Positions 1 to 5,720 of a DNA stretch of 8,942 nt are shown here, one piece after another. A model generated the notes under the pieces. The model made no database searches. It had not been told where the DNA came from and was given only the letters and a program-made list of their open reading frames with translations. Source of the DNA: SIG710 sp045596925 (lineage in GTDB: Bacteria > Bacillota > Clostridia > Oscillospirales > CAG-272); contig JAZODH010000063.1 of NCBI GenBank assembly GCA_045596925.1, forward strand, positions 1-8,942, read 5' to 3'. A program made the translations under genes and the position numbers. Within the stretch, counting starts at the first letter, position 1. Each line of letters starts with the position of its first letter.

Positions 1-2
1 AA

Positions 3-1007
3 GCCGTGTTTGACGGCTCCAGCAGCTTCACAACCTTCTCCATGGGCGGCGTGAAGTATAGCGAAGGCATTATTCTCCTTGCATCCCACAGTATTGCGGA
101 AACCAGACCTGCGTGTGTTTCCTTCAACTTGGGCGGCAAATACGATACGATTTCCTTCACCGCAGGTCATATTGCCAACAGCGACGTTTACAAGAACGAT
201 CAGATCGAGATTTACGCCGACGGTGTTTTGATCAAGACCATCGAGGTGGATTGTACCATGCTGCCTCAGGAATATGTGGTGGATGTGACGGGCTGTCAGC
301 ATCTTGAATTTATATCGGGTAAGGCAACCAACGGCAGTATGTACCGCCCTGCATTGGGCATTGTCAATCTGATCGCTTATCCCGATGGATATGTGGAAAC
401 CGATCTCTTCCCCGGGAGAAATCCCGCAGATTACGGTAAAACTTGTGATCTGATTGAAACCTTCGGCTTCTACGATGTACACAGCGGCGGACGCATGGAT
501 ATCGACTATGGCGCTGTGGATGTAGAGGACGGCTATTACGACGGCTCGACCAAGAAAAACTATTTCATGATCGGCGACGAAAAGATTTACAGCGGTGTGC
601 TGCTGCGTACCAGCGTGCACTTAAGCTTTGATTCGGATATGGTGGATGCTACCATTGTTTTTAGTGCACTCGGTTGGACGGCTTTAGGTATTTTGGCGTC
701 AGATGAGGCCCACGAATCCGCCTTTGCTTTGGCAAACCTAACAGATAGCGGCTACACCTCGGTTACCTTCACCGTTGCCATGCAAGAGGAGGTTAGTAGC
801 ATCATCGCCGAGGATGAAACGGTACTGAAGATCGGTGCGGACGACGAATGTGTGAAAGAGATTACGCTTTCCAAGGATATGAAGCCCACCACTTATACCG
901 TGGAACTTGGCGAGGATTGCGAAAGACTTTTGTTCTTCCTGGAATGCACCGTTGAAGACGATGCCTCTCACACCTACGCAATCTACGATATTACATTGAA
1001 CAAATAA
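3..1007 (+). CDS. Partial protein with two NPCBM-like (carbohydrate-binding type) domains
   Basis: The reading frame is open to the left edge, so the true start is probably outside the window; a GTG at 6 is the first possible start inside it. The visible part is about 334 residues. Residues 1-130 and about 180-333 have the same pattern: a YSxGI/L opening, alternating beta-strand-like segments, and a late acidic stretch (VDVTGCQHLEFI; VELGEDCERLLFF). The first copy has FNLGGKY, which is typical of NPCBM/NEW2-like beta-sandwich domains; the second copy is more diverged. Such domains are thought to bind carbohydrate or act as protein-protein modules. No signal peptide or membrane segment is visible, though the N terminus is missing. 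The gene is followed after 12 bases by the next gene, whose Shine-Dalgarno sequence overlaps this stop codon, so the two are likely co-transcribed. The domain assignment is a pattern reading and moderately sure; the overall function is unknown. Confidence 0.6.
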   Translation, partial: AVFDGSSSFTTFSMGGVKYSEGIILLASHSIAETRPACVSFNLGGKYDTISFTAGHIANSDVYKNDQIEIYADGVLIKTIEVDCTMLPQEYVVDVTGCQHLEFISGKATNGSMYRPALGIVNLIAYPDGYVETDLFPGRNPADYGKTCDLIETFGFYDVHSGGRMDIDYGAVDVEDGYYDGSTKKNYFMIGDEKIYSGVLLRTSVHLSFDSDMVDATIVFSALGWTALGILASDEAHESAFALANLTDSGYTSVTFTVAMQEEVSSIIAEDETVLKIGADDECVKEITLSKDMKPTTYTVELGEDCERLLFFLECTVEDDASHTYAIYDITLNK

Positions 1008-1019
1008 GGAGAACTCATT

Positions 1020-1286
1020 ATGGATGAAGCAAAGCTGCAAAGAATAGAGCAACTGGAAAAGGATCTTTCCTTTTTGATTGAGCCCGGCATGACTACAGAA
1101 GAAAAATTGAAAGCATTGCGCGACTCCTTCTGGCGCTCCCACAACGCCGGCTTCTGCGACTACATGGCAGGTAGAGAAATGGGCGGCGAGGTCAGCGGAG
1201 ATACTGAGCTGTGGGACTTGGATTGCAAGTATAAATATAAAGTAGATGCGCTCATTGATTTGCTGAAGGAAGTGGAGAAACAGTAA
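1020..1286 (+). CDS. Small uncharacterised acidic protein, 88 aa
   Basis: I do not recognise this protein. The ATG start is preceded by AAGGAG overlapping the TAA stop of the upstream gene, a normal arrangement for a translationally coupled operon. Residues 1-36 and about 64-87 look helical and charged. The middle contains an aromatic and glycine-rich stretch (FWRSHNAGFCDYMAGREMGG) that may be a loop or binding surface. There is no signal peptide, membrane segment or metal motif. The stop codon lies one base before the next ATG, so it belongs to the same operon as its neighbours. Base composition and codon use match the flanking genes. Real gene status is supported by the ribosome binding site and gene packing; function is unknown. 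Confidence 0.65.
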   Translation: MDEAKLQRIEQLEKDLSFLIEPGMTTEEKLKALRDSFWRSHNAGFCDYMAGREMGGEVSGDTELWDLDCKYKYKVDALIDLLKEVEKQ

Positions 1287-1287
1287 T

Positions 1288-1605
1288 ATGGCTTTTTGCT
1301 TAATTATAAAATGGGACTACAAATACGACAAGGAAAGCACTTGGTTTGACGAGGACCACGGCGAAAATCAATATGATTTAGTCGAGGGCGCGTCATACAA
1401 GCTTCCCCACATCAGTGATAAAAGCCTTGAGATCCGTTCGCTTGTTGCAGATGGCGATACTGTCAAGGCGGAGATCTACGTGGATCACGAAACCTATACC
1501 GTCTGCAATAACGGTGAGAGTGTCGTTGCCTTCGCGCACGACGACTATATGGTTGCGGGTGACTCTGTTTCCCAAACTCTCCGTATGGAGCTTGCGATCA
1601 AGTAA
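1288..1605 (+). CDS. Uncharacterised beta-rich protein, 105 aa
   Basis: I do not recognise this protein. The ATG begins one base after the preceding stop codon, with only a modest purine-rich GTGGAG upstream, so translation is probably coupled to the upstream gene. The sequence is acidic and reads as alternating beta strands (SLEIRSLVADGDTVKAEIYV, ETYTVCNNGESVVAFA), suggesting a small soluble beta-sandwich or barrel. There is no signal peptide, transmembrane helix or Cys motif. An overlapping frame on the plus strand (1415-1678) has an Arg/Ser-rich composition typical of a shadow and lacks a good ribosome binding site, which supports this frame as the coding one. Confidence 0.62.
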   Translation: MAFCLIIKWDYKYDKESTWFDEDHGENQYDLVEGASYKLPHISDKSLEIRSLVADGDTVKAEIYVDHETYTVCNNGESVVAFAHDDYMVAGDSVSQTLRMELAIK

Positions 1606-1626
1606 AAGGCAAAGGAGCGTGAAAGT

Positions 1627-2292
1627 ATGCCGTTCAGTAGTGAAAGAGCCGAAAGACTCAAAGAGCTTTTTGAACTGATCGAGAAAAACGATGACTATAA
1701 TGCCTATGAGCTGACATATCTTGCCGTTCCGTATCTCAAAGAAACCGAAGAGATCGTAGAAGCTCAGCTTGCATTGGAAACCCCTTATGACAAGGTAACG
1801 CTGCTCGACAGCGCAACGATTATGCGTTACCTTGCCGAAGCCTATGACCGACTTGGGCGGTTTGCCGTGTCGGTGCACTATTACAAAAGAGCGATCACAC
1901 TTGCGGGTAAGCTCTACACGATGTACGGTGAGGAGATCAAGGACAGCAGCGGAATGGTTTATAACGCGCTCAAGGCTCGGAATTATTACGTTGATGACGA
2001 CTGTGAGGATCTGCGCGAATTGGCGCTCGTCTTTCTGACACGAGAGCTTACGGACGACGTTTTCGATACCGTGATGAAACGGCGCAGAAACCTAAAGCAC
2101 GATCCCGTGGAAATGACCGAGGAATACCTCGCTGTTATCGACGAGGTTGACGAGAAGATCGAGAAGAACCGTGAGTATCGTGGCTTCGGCTCCTGCCATC
2201 ACGTGTGGAGCTTAAAGACCGATTATCTTGCCGAAAAAGGCATCAAGTGGCACTCACCCGACGTTCTCAATCCAAGAGTCAGATTTGATTAA
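1627..2292 (+). CDS. Uncharacterised helical protein with a TPR-like motif, 221 aa
   Basis: The ATG is preceded by AAAGGAG at a good distance. The protein is almost wholly helical and acidic. Residues about 67-93 (YLAEAYDRLGRFAVSVHYYKRAI) fit a tetratricopeptide-like helix pair with the usual small and aromatic positions. The flanking helices could be further degenerate repeats. The C-terminal third has a conserved-looking RGFGSCHHVWSLK segment with Cys and two His, which might bind metal or a ligand, but this is speculation. No signal peptide or membrane helix is seen. It is the last gene of the four-gene left operon and is followed by a strong hairpin. TPR-type proteins usually scaffold protein interactions; the specific partner is unknown. 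Confidence 0.68.
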   Translation: MPFSSERAERLKELFELIEKNDDYNAYELTYLAVPYLKETEEIVEAQLALETPYDKVTLLDSATIMRYLAEAYDRLGRFAVSVHYYKRAITLAGKLYTMYGEEIKDSSGMVYNALKARNYYVDDDCEDLRELALVFLTRELTDDVFDTVMKRRRNLKHDPVEMTEEYLAVIDEVDEKIEKNREYRGFGSCHHVWSLKTDYLAEKGIKWHSPDVLNPRVRFD

Positions 2293-2301
2293 AATACTGA
2301 A

Positions 2302-2330
2302 AGCCGCCAAGTTTTTTTGACTTGGCGGCT
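2302..2330 (+). terminator. Perfect hairpin after the left operon, possible terminator
   Basis: AGCCGCCAAG pairs perfectly with CTTGGCGGCT, extendable by one T-A pair, around a loop that holds the T run. It starts 9 bases after the stop codon of the TPR-like gene. The 3' side (AATGCTTTAAA) is only weakly T-rich, so it may be a poor intrinsic terminator, a transcript-end stabiliser, or an element boundary structure. Confidence 0.55.
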
Positions 2331-2433
2331 AATGCTTTAAATGATACCAAACTTAAAAAATTGCACCGCATAAGACAAAGAAGAGAGCGATTTTTTTTAA
2401 AAAACTGCCCAGATGGGTAAATCTTGGGATATG

Positions 2434-2453
2434 ATGTGCATGAATATGTACAT
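2434..2453. repeat. Paired ATGTRCAT palindromes upstream of the repressor promoter
   Basis: ATGTGCAT (2434-2441) and ATGTACAT (2446-2453) are near-identical octamers four bases apart. The second is a perfect palindrome. Together they end 8 bases upstream of the -35 box at 2462, a position suited to an operator or activator site. This is inferred from position and symmetry only. Confidence 0.35.
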
Positions 2454-2461
2454 TTGCCCCC

Positions 2462-2490
2462 TTGACAAGCGGTTTTCGGTGTGTTATAAT
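2462..2490 (+). promoter_or_regulatory. Consensus sigma-A promoter of the lexA-like gene
   Basis: TTGACA at 2462-2467 and TATAAT at 2485-2490 match the vegetative consensus exactly and are separated by 17 bases. The expected transcription start near 2497 falls at the edge of the LexA box, and the repressor ATG follows at 2541. It is the clearest promoter in the window. Confidence 0.92.
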
Positions 2491-2497
2491 TATATCA

Positions 2498-2511
2498 CGA
2501 ACTCTTGTTCG
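2498..2511. promoter_or_regulatory. LexA (SOS) operator overlapping the transcription start
   Basis: CGAAC-TCTT-GTTCG is a perfect inverted repeat fitting the Gram-positive LexA box (CGAAC-N4-GTTCG). It starts 7 bases after the -10 hexamer, so bound repressor would block initiation. The gene downstream encodes a LexA-type protein, so autoregulation is the natural reading. I saw no second copy in the window. Confidence 0.88.
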
Positions 2512-2540
2512 GGTTATATCAAAACCAAAGGAGACTGACT

Positions 2541-3185
2541 ATGAGACCGAAGAATGACGAGCGAAAGATGGACGTTTACCACTTCGTTACGAGCTTTATG
2601 AAGGAGAGAGGCGTATGCCCCACGACTCTTGAAATCGGAAATACGCTCGGAATGGCGAAATCCACTGTATCAAAATACATGAACCGCCTTGTCGAAGAAG
2701 GTCTTATAGAAAAGTACGGAAGATACCAGACTATCACCGCTGACAATTTCTCTTACACCAGGATGCCTATCGTTGGTGCAATTGCGTGCGGTGCTCCTAC
2801 TCTCGCTATTGAGGATATAGAGGGATATCTTCCCGTCGACGAGGCATCACTCGGCCCCGGCGAATACTTTGGTCTTATTGCAAGCGGTGATTCTATGATA
2901 AATGTCGGTATCGATAACGGGGATACCGTCTACGTACGTAAGCAGGACACCGCAGACGATGGACAAATCGTAGTTGCAATGATAGAGGACGAACATTCGG
3001 ACGGGTGGCGTGCAACGCTGAAGAGATTTTATCGCGACGAGAAGAATAAGCGTTTTATTCTCCATCCCGAAAACGACGAGCTTGACGATATTATCCTTTC
3101 CGAAGTACACATTGTGGGTGTGGCAATCAGAGTTCTGAAAAACTTGGAAACCTCCAAAAGAATTCCTTTTGCAAGGAGGTGCTGA
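2541..3185 (+). CDS. lexA: LexA-like self-cleaving SOS repressor (peptidase S24)
   Basis: The 214-residue protein has an N-terminal winged helix-turn-helix (about 10-66), with TTLEIGNTLGMAKSTVSKYM as the DNA-reading unit and a wing ending in KYGRYQ. A LexA/UmuD-type S24 domain follows (about 75-200). The cleavage site is Cys83-Gly84 in AIACGAP, where most LexA proteins have Ala-Gly; UmuD also uses Cys-Gly. Ser118 in GDSM and Lys161 in TLKRFY are the catalytic dyad. An in-frame TTG at 2505 lies inside the operator, and the ATG at 2541 has AAAGGAG just upstream, so 2541 is chosen. RecA-stimulated self-cleavage after DNA damage would relieve repression. The last residues (KRIPFARRC) form a short basic extension whose codons contain the ribosome binding site of the next gene. 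Its place in a mobile element suggests an accessory, element-borne LexA rather than the host's main copy, but that needs the rest of the genome. Confidence 0.9.
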   Translation: MRPKNDERKMDVYHFVTSFMKERGVCPTTLEIGNTLGMAKSTVSKYMNRLVEEGLIEKYGRYQTITADNFSYTRMPIVGAIACGAPTLAIEDIEGYLPVDEASLGPGEYFGLIASGDSMINVGIDNGDTVYVRKQDTADDGQIVVAMIEDEHSDGWRATLKRFYRDEKNKRFILHPENDELDDIILSEVHIVGVAIRVLKNLETSKRIPFARRC

Positions 3186-3186
3186 C

Positions 3187-3441
3187 GTGGAAAAAGCTTG
3201 TGACGATGGCAGACGCGGTATGCCAAAGTTAAAGTGCCCATACGGAAACCACAGATTTGCAGACGTTTCAGACAGAGATATCAGAAACGACAGTATAGTC
3301 TTTAGGTTATCGGAGAAGCCGTATGCGGATTTTATACTTGAGTGTCCTAAATGTCATCAGCTCGTTGGACTGAGCATCAAAAGATTACATAATTTTTGTG
3401 CCGCTTCGCGTGGCGAATCAATTTCATCCTCTCGGCAGTGA
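3187..3441 (+). CDS. Small putative zinc-ribbon protein, 84 aa
   Basis: The GTG start lies one base after the repressor stop codon and is preceded by AAGGAGG at 7 bases, the strongest ribosome binding site in this part of the window; an in-frame ATG at 3220 is a weaker option. CP-x3-H at Cys17/His22 and CPKC at Cys53/Cys56 bracket a beta-like core, consistent with a zinc ribbon. It is co-transcribed with the LexA-like gene and followed by a terminator, so it should be SOS-induced together with the repressor. The last 15 residues (after NFCAASRG) are Ser-rich and their DNA can fold into small hairpins. Small zinc ribbons of this sort often sit in mobile elements, but I cannot assign a function; DNA or RNA binding, or modulation of the repressor, are possibilities. 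Confidence 0.62.
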   Translation: MEKACDDGRRGMPKLKCPYGNHRFADVSDRDIRNDSIVFRLSEKPYADFILECPKCHQLVGLSIKRLHNFCAASRGESISSSRQ

Positions 3442-3454
3442 ATCCGAGATACAA

Positions 3455-3524
3455 GGGTAGGAATTTTAGGTAAGACATAGACTTTTTGCTATGCCTTTTT
3501 GCCTTGAATTCCTGCCCTTTTTTT
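3455..3524 (+). terminator. Long-stem intrinsic terminator after the repressor operon
   Basis: GGGTAGGAATT (from 3455) pairs with AATTCCTGCCC (ending 3517), with one G-T pair, and is followed at once by seven T residues (3518-3524). Between the arms a second stem (CATAG/CTATG, with AGG/CCT further out) extends the structure. It starts 13 bases after the zinc-ribbon stop. The unusual length also allows a small stable RNA as an alternative reading. Confidence 0.85.
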
Positions 3525-3717
3525 GATGAAATTTGTGTGGCTTTCAAGCGTCGGTTTAGTCCGTGGAAATTCGGCAAATCGCCTTTTTTAAGAGCTTTAT
3601 CGATCTGCGGGTAAAATCTTAACTTCGGAAAAGGAAAAATGCCTTATTTCCTCGGTCTAGACCAAACGAATTTTTGCCATTTTGAAGACTATTTCTAAAA
3701 AAGGGTGATATTTAAAA
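3525..3717 (+). other. Non-coding leader before the replication/mobilisation genes
   Basis: No convincing open frame is seen here. It contains a 6-bp hairpin (AGGAAA 3632-3637 with TTTCCT 3647-3652), followed immediately by the perfect 10-base palindrome GGTCTAGACC at 3654-3663. Because a strong terminator lies just upstream, a promoter for the downstream genes is expected here, but I cannot find a good -35/-10 pair. The palindrome is a candidate operator. Confidence 0.4.
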
Positions 3718-4023
3718 ATGATTACCGGAATAAAAAAAATACACAAGGTTACACAGATATTCTTCGATGAAGAAAACGATATAACTACAATACAAACCTA
3801 TAACACTGCTCTCAAAAACAGGCTGACGAAATACGCCTCCGAGCATCCCGAACTTTGCCGTCTCACCGATGATGACGGTTGCGGACAGCTATGCTTTGAG
3901 GTACGAAAGGAATACTTCACTTTCCGCCTTCTCAATCCTTGCTCCGAGGAGCGAAAGGAAAAAGCCAGGGAGCAAATGAAGGCGATAAACAAAACGAAAT
4001 TTGGAGGAAAGACAGATGTTTGA
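3718..4023 (+). CDS. Small uncharacterised protein upstream of the helicase, 101 aa
   Basis: The ATG follows a moderate AGGGTGAT ribosome binding site. The stop codon overlaps the helicase start by 8 bases (ATGTTTGA), a sign of translational coupling. The sequence reads as two beta strands (ITGIKKIHKVTQIFFDEENDITTIQTY), an alpha helix (ALKNRLTKYASEHPEL), further strands (LCFEVRKEYFTFRLL) and a basic C-terminal helix (EERKEKAREQMKAINKTK). No catalytic or metal motif is visible. Its fixed position just before a RepA-like helicase suggests a role in replication or helicase loading, which is inference from neighbourhood only. The family resembles small proteins I associate with clostridial mobilisable elements, but I cannot name it. 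Confidence 0.65.
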   Translation: MITGIKKIHKVTQIFFDEENDITTIQTYNTALKNRLTKYASEHPELCRLTDDDGCGQLCFEVRKEYFTFRLLNPCSEERKEKAREQMKAINKTKFGGKTDV

Positions 4024-5194
4024 CTCATTTGATTTTGATGAAGAACAAAAGCGGATTAGAGAGGAACTCATGGGTATAAAGCGTTTCAAAACCGTTGATG
4101 GTGAAACGCTTATGAACAAGCAAATAGACCATAAGGAACAGATTATTTCCTCTGTTCTCCCCGTAGGACTTACGCTCCTTGCAGGTGCGCCAAAGGCAGG
4201 TAAATCCTTCTTCACTCTTAACCTTTGCATAGCGGTTGCTAAGGGTGAAAGCATACTTGGTTTCCCGAGTAAAAAAGGCACAGTACTCTATCTTTCCTTC
4301 GAGGATACAGAAGATAGAATACAGTCAAGAGCGATGCAAATGACAGACGAGATGCCTTCGAATTTCCATTTTACAAACCAGGCAATCAGAATAGACGAAG
4401 GTCTTATTGACGCTCTTGACGACTTCATTCGTAACCATCCCGACACCGTGCTTATAGCGATTGATACGCTTAATTATATTCGCCCGGAAAGCAAGAATGC
4501 GAACCTCTACGAGAAGGATTATAACGACCTTATTCCTCTCCATAAATTCACCCAATCGCATAACGTTTCACTGCTGGTTGTTCACCATACAAGGAAGATG
4601 CAGGACAACGATCAGTACAACGCTGTTTCGGGTTCTACGGCACTTGTTGGCGCGGTTGATAACTACTGGCTACTGCTCCGCCCGAAGCGTACCGAAAGAC
4701 GCGGTAAGCTCTTTATTTCAGGGCGTGACGTGATTGACAGAGAGATAGAGCTCAGACTAGATGATAACTGTATTTGGCAGGTCAGCGACGGTACGGAGTA
4801 CGTTCCCGAGGAGCTGAATTTGACGGTAAAAGCAACACAGCTATATCTCTTCTCCCATACCGATATTATCACCGAAGGCGAGTATTCCTGCGGCGCTTCC
4901 GAGCTCAGCGAAGGTATCAAAAATAAGCTCGATATTGACATTCCGCCAAATATGATAAAGAAGAATTTGGTGCGTTATCACGAGCAGCTTTCGAAGATAG
5001 GTTTGCACTTTGAGAGCGTGAGAACCAACTCGCAGAGGATACTGAAATTCTCTCTCAATGACGAGGAAATTGCGGTTATTAACGAGGGCTCAGAAGCAGA
5101 ATCAAAGAAGCCGATTATAGCAGTCAGTGACAGCGTGACGGCTCATTGGATAGCGGCAGATACGCTGTCAAAGACAGATGCGTGTACAGCATAG
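4016..5194 (+). CDS. RepA-like hexameric helicase/ATPase (AAA_25, RecA fold)
   Basis: The 392-residue protein begins at an ATG with GGAGG eight bases upstream; a TTG start at 4001 would lie on that ribosome binding site and is rejected. The RecA-type core has Walker A GAPKAGKS at 57-64, an acidic LSFED segment (93-97), Walker B VLIAID at 145-150, the HHTRK motif at 190-194, and SGSTALVGAVD at 205-215. These are the motifs of RSF1010 RepA-type replicative helicases and related AAA_25 proteins. The region from about 270 onward is a helical domain of unknown role, perhaps for DNA or partner binding. It should unwind DNA in the cytoplasm with ATP. The final codons overlap part of an iteron-like repeat cluster, placing a possible origin at its 3' end. 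No primase or separate initiator is seen, so it may rely on host or relaxase functions. Confidence 0.85.
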   Translation: MFDSFDFDEEQKRIREELMGIKRFKTVDGETLMNKQIDHKEQIISSVLPVGLTLLAGAPKAGKSFFTLNLCIAVAKGESILGFPSKKGTVLYLSFEDTEDRIQSRAMQMTDEMPSNFHFTNQAIRIDEGLIDALDDFIRNHPDTVLIAIDTLNYIRPESKNANLYEKDYNDLIPLHKFTQSHNVSLLVVHHTRKMQDNDQYNAVSGSTALVGAVDNYWLLLRPKRTERRGKLFISGRDVIDREIELRLDDNCIWQVSDGTEYVPEELNLTVKATQLYLFSHTDIITEGEYSCGASELSEGIKNKLDIDIPPNMIKKNLVRYHEQLSKIGLHFESVRTNSQRILKFSLNDEEIAVINEGSEAESKKPIIAVSDSVTAHWIAADTLSKTDACTA

Positions 5195-5236
5195 TGACAG
5201 GTAAAATAAGTAGCAAACCAGCTGTCACGCTGTCAC
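5127..5236. repeat. Iteron-like cluster of CTGTCAC/GTGACAG repeats, possible origin
   Basis: GCTGTCAC occurs as two head-to-tail copies at 5221-5236. Its near-perfect inverse, GTGACAGCGTGACGGC (15 of 16 matching), lies at 5127-5142 inside the helicase gene. Further copies are GTGACAG at 5194-5200, overlapping the stop codon, and CTGTCA at 5165-5170. Six related heptamers within 110 bases, in both orientations beside a replication helicase, look like initiator- or regulator-binding iterons. They could alternatively be relaxosome accessory sites. Confidence 0.55.
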
Positions 5237-5276
5237 CAAATTTTGTGAAAACAGCGCTGATATTAAAGAAGAGTTT

Positions 5277-5330
5277 GCTACGCTTGCTCTGGGGCAAGCG
5301 TAGCGCATGGACGTCCACCGAAATCGGCGG
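5277..5330. other. Candidate oriT with an 11-bp perfect inverted repeat
   Basis: GCTACGCTTGC (5277-5287) and GCAAGCGTAGC (5294-5304) are perfect inverse copies around a six-base loop TCTGGG. No T tract follows, so it is not a terminator. Next come the 10-base palindrome TGGACGTCCA (5308-5317) and a small inverted repeat CCGA-AA-TCGG (5318-5327). A hairpin followed by a nic region just upstream of mobC and relaxase genes is the usual oriT layout. The nick position and strand cannot be read from sequence alone. The 14-base palindrome AAATAGCGCTATTT (5337-5350) and a TGGGC/GCCCA hairpin (5356-5369) lie between this site and mobC. Confidence 0.6.
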
Positions 5331-5402
5331 CGACCTAAATAGCGCTATTTATTTTTGGGCAGAAGCCCATACCCACTTTAATTATTGAAAGGAGATGACG
5401 GT

Positions 5403-5720
5403 TTGAGAACGCAAACTGAAACGGTAACAATACGCCTTACACCCGAAGAAAAAGAGCTTCTTGAGAGACTGAAAAAAGAATCGGATTCTCCCTCGATGCG
5501 CAAGTTTATTCTCGATATGTGCGTGACAGGTAAGGTCGTTGTAAACTCGGATTTGAGAGAGGCAAACAAGGAGCTTCGTTACCAAGGAAACAACCTAAAT
5601 CAGCTGACGAGGCTCTGCCACCAGGGAGCGATAAGAGTCGTCAATCTTGACACTCTTTTGACCTCTTACAGAAGGCTACTTCTCGCCATCGGAGGTGACA
5701 CTAATGGCGACCATAAATAA
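5403..5720 (+). CDS. mobC: MobC-like relaxosome accessory protein
   Basis: The 105-residue protein starts at a TTG preceded by AAAGGAG at eight bases; a TTG at 5385 lies on top of that site and is rejected. The N terminus (TETVTIRLTPEEKELLERLK, then SPSMRKFILDMCVTG) fits a ribbon-helix-helix DNA-binding fold. Residues about 62-76 (ELRYQGNNLNQLTRL) match the NLNQ motif typical of MobC proteins. MobC proteins bind oriT and help the relaxase open the strands near nic. The gene lies directly downstream of the oriT candidate, and its end overlaps the relaxase start by 17 bases, implying coupled translation and a joint relaxosome role. RHH proteins of this kind often also repress their own operon. 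Confidence 0.85.
   Translation: MRTQTETVTIRLTPEEKELLERLKKESDSPSMRKFILDMCVTGKVVVNSDLREANKELRYQGNNLNQLTRLCHQGAIRVVNLDTLLTSYRRLLLAIGGDTNGDHK

Noticed and set aside
738..1142. Minus-strand frame of 134 codons spanning the end of the first gene
   Set aside because: It overlaps two plus-strand genes with good packing and ribosome binding sites, and has no start signal of its own.
1393..1878. Minus-strand frame of 161 codons
   Set aside because: It lies opposite two well-supported plus-strand genes, with no ribosome binding site and no recognisable domain.
5277..5304. Intrinsic terminator after the helicase gene
   Set aside because: The inverted repeat is perfect but is followed by GCATGGACG rather than a T tract, so an oriT role fits better.
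5355..5382. Promoter for mobC (TTGGGC and TTTAAT)
   Set aside because: The -35 is poor, and the start site would fall on the mobC ribosome binding site.
5146..5388. Open frame of 80 codons across the helicase end and oriT region
   Set aside because: It overlaps the helicase gene, iterons and palindromes, has no ribosome binding site and no protein-like pattern.
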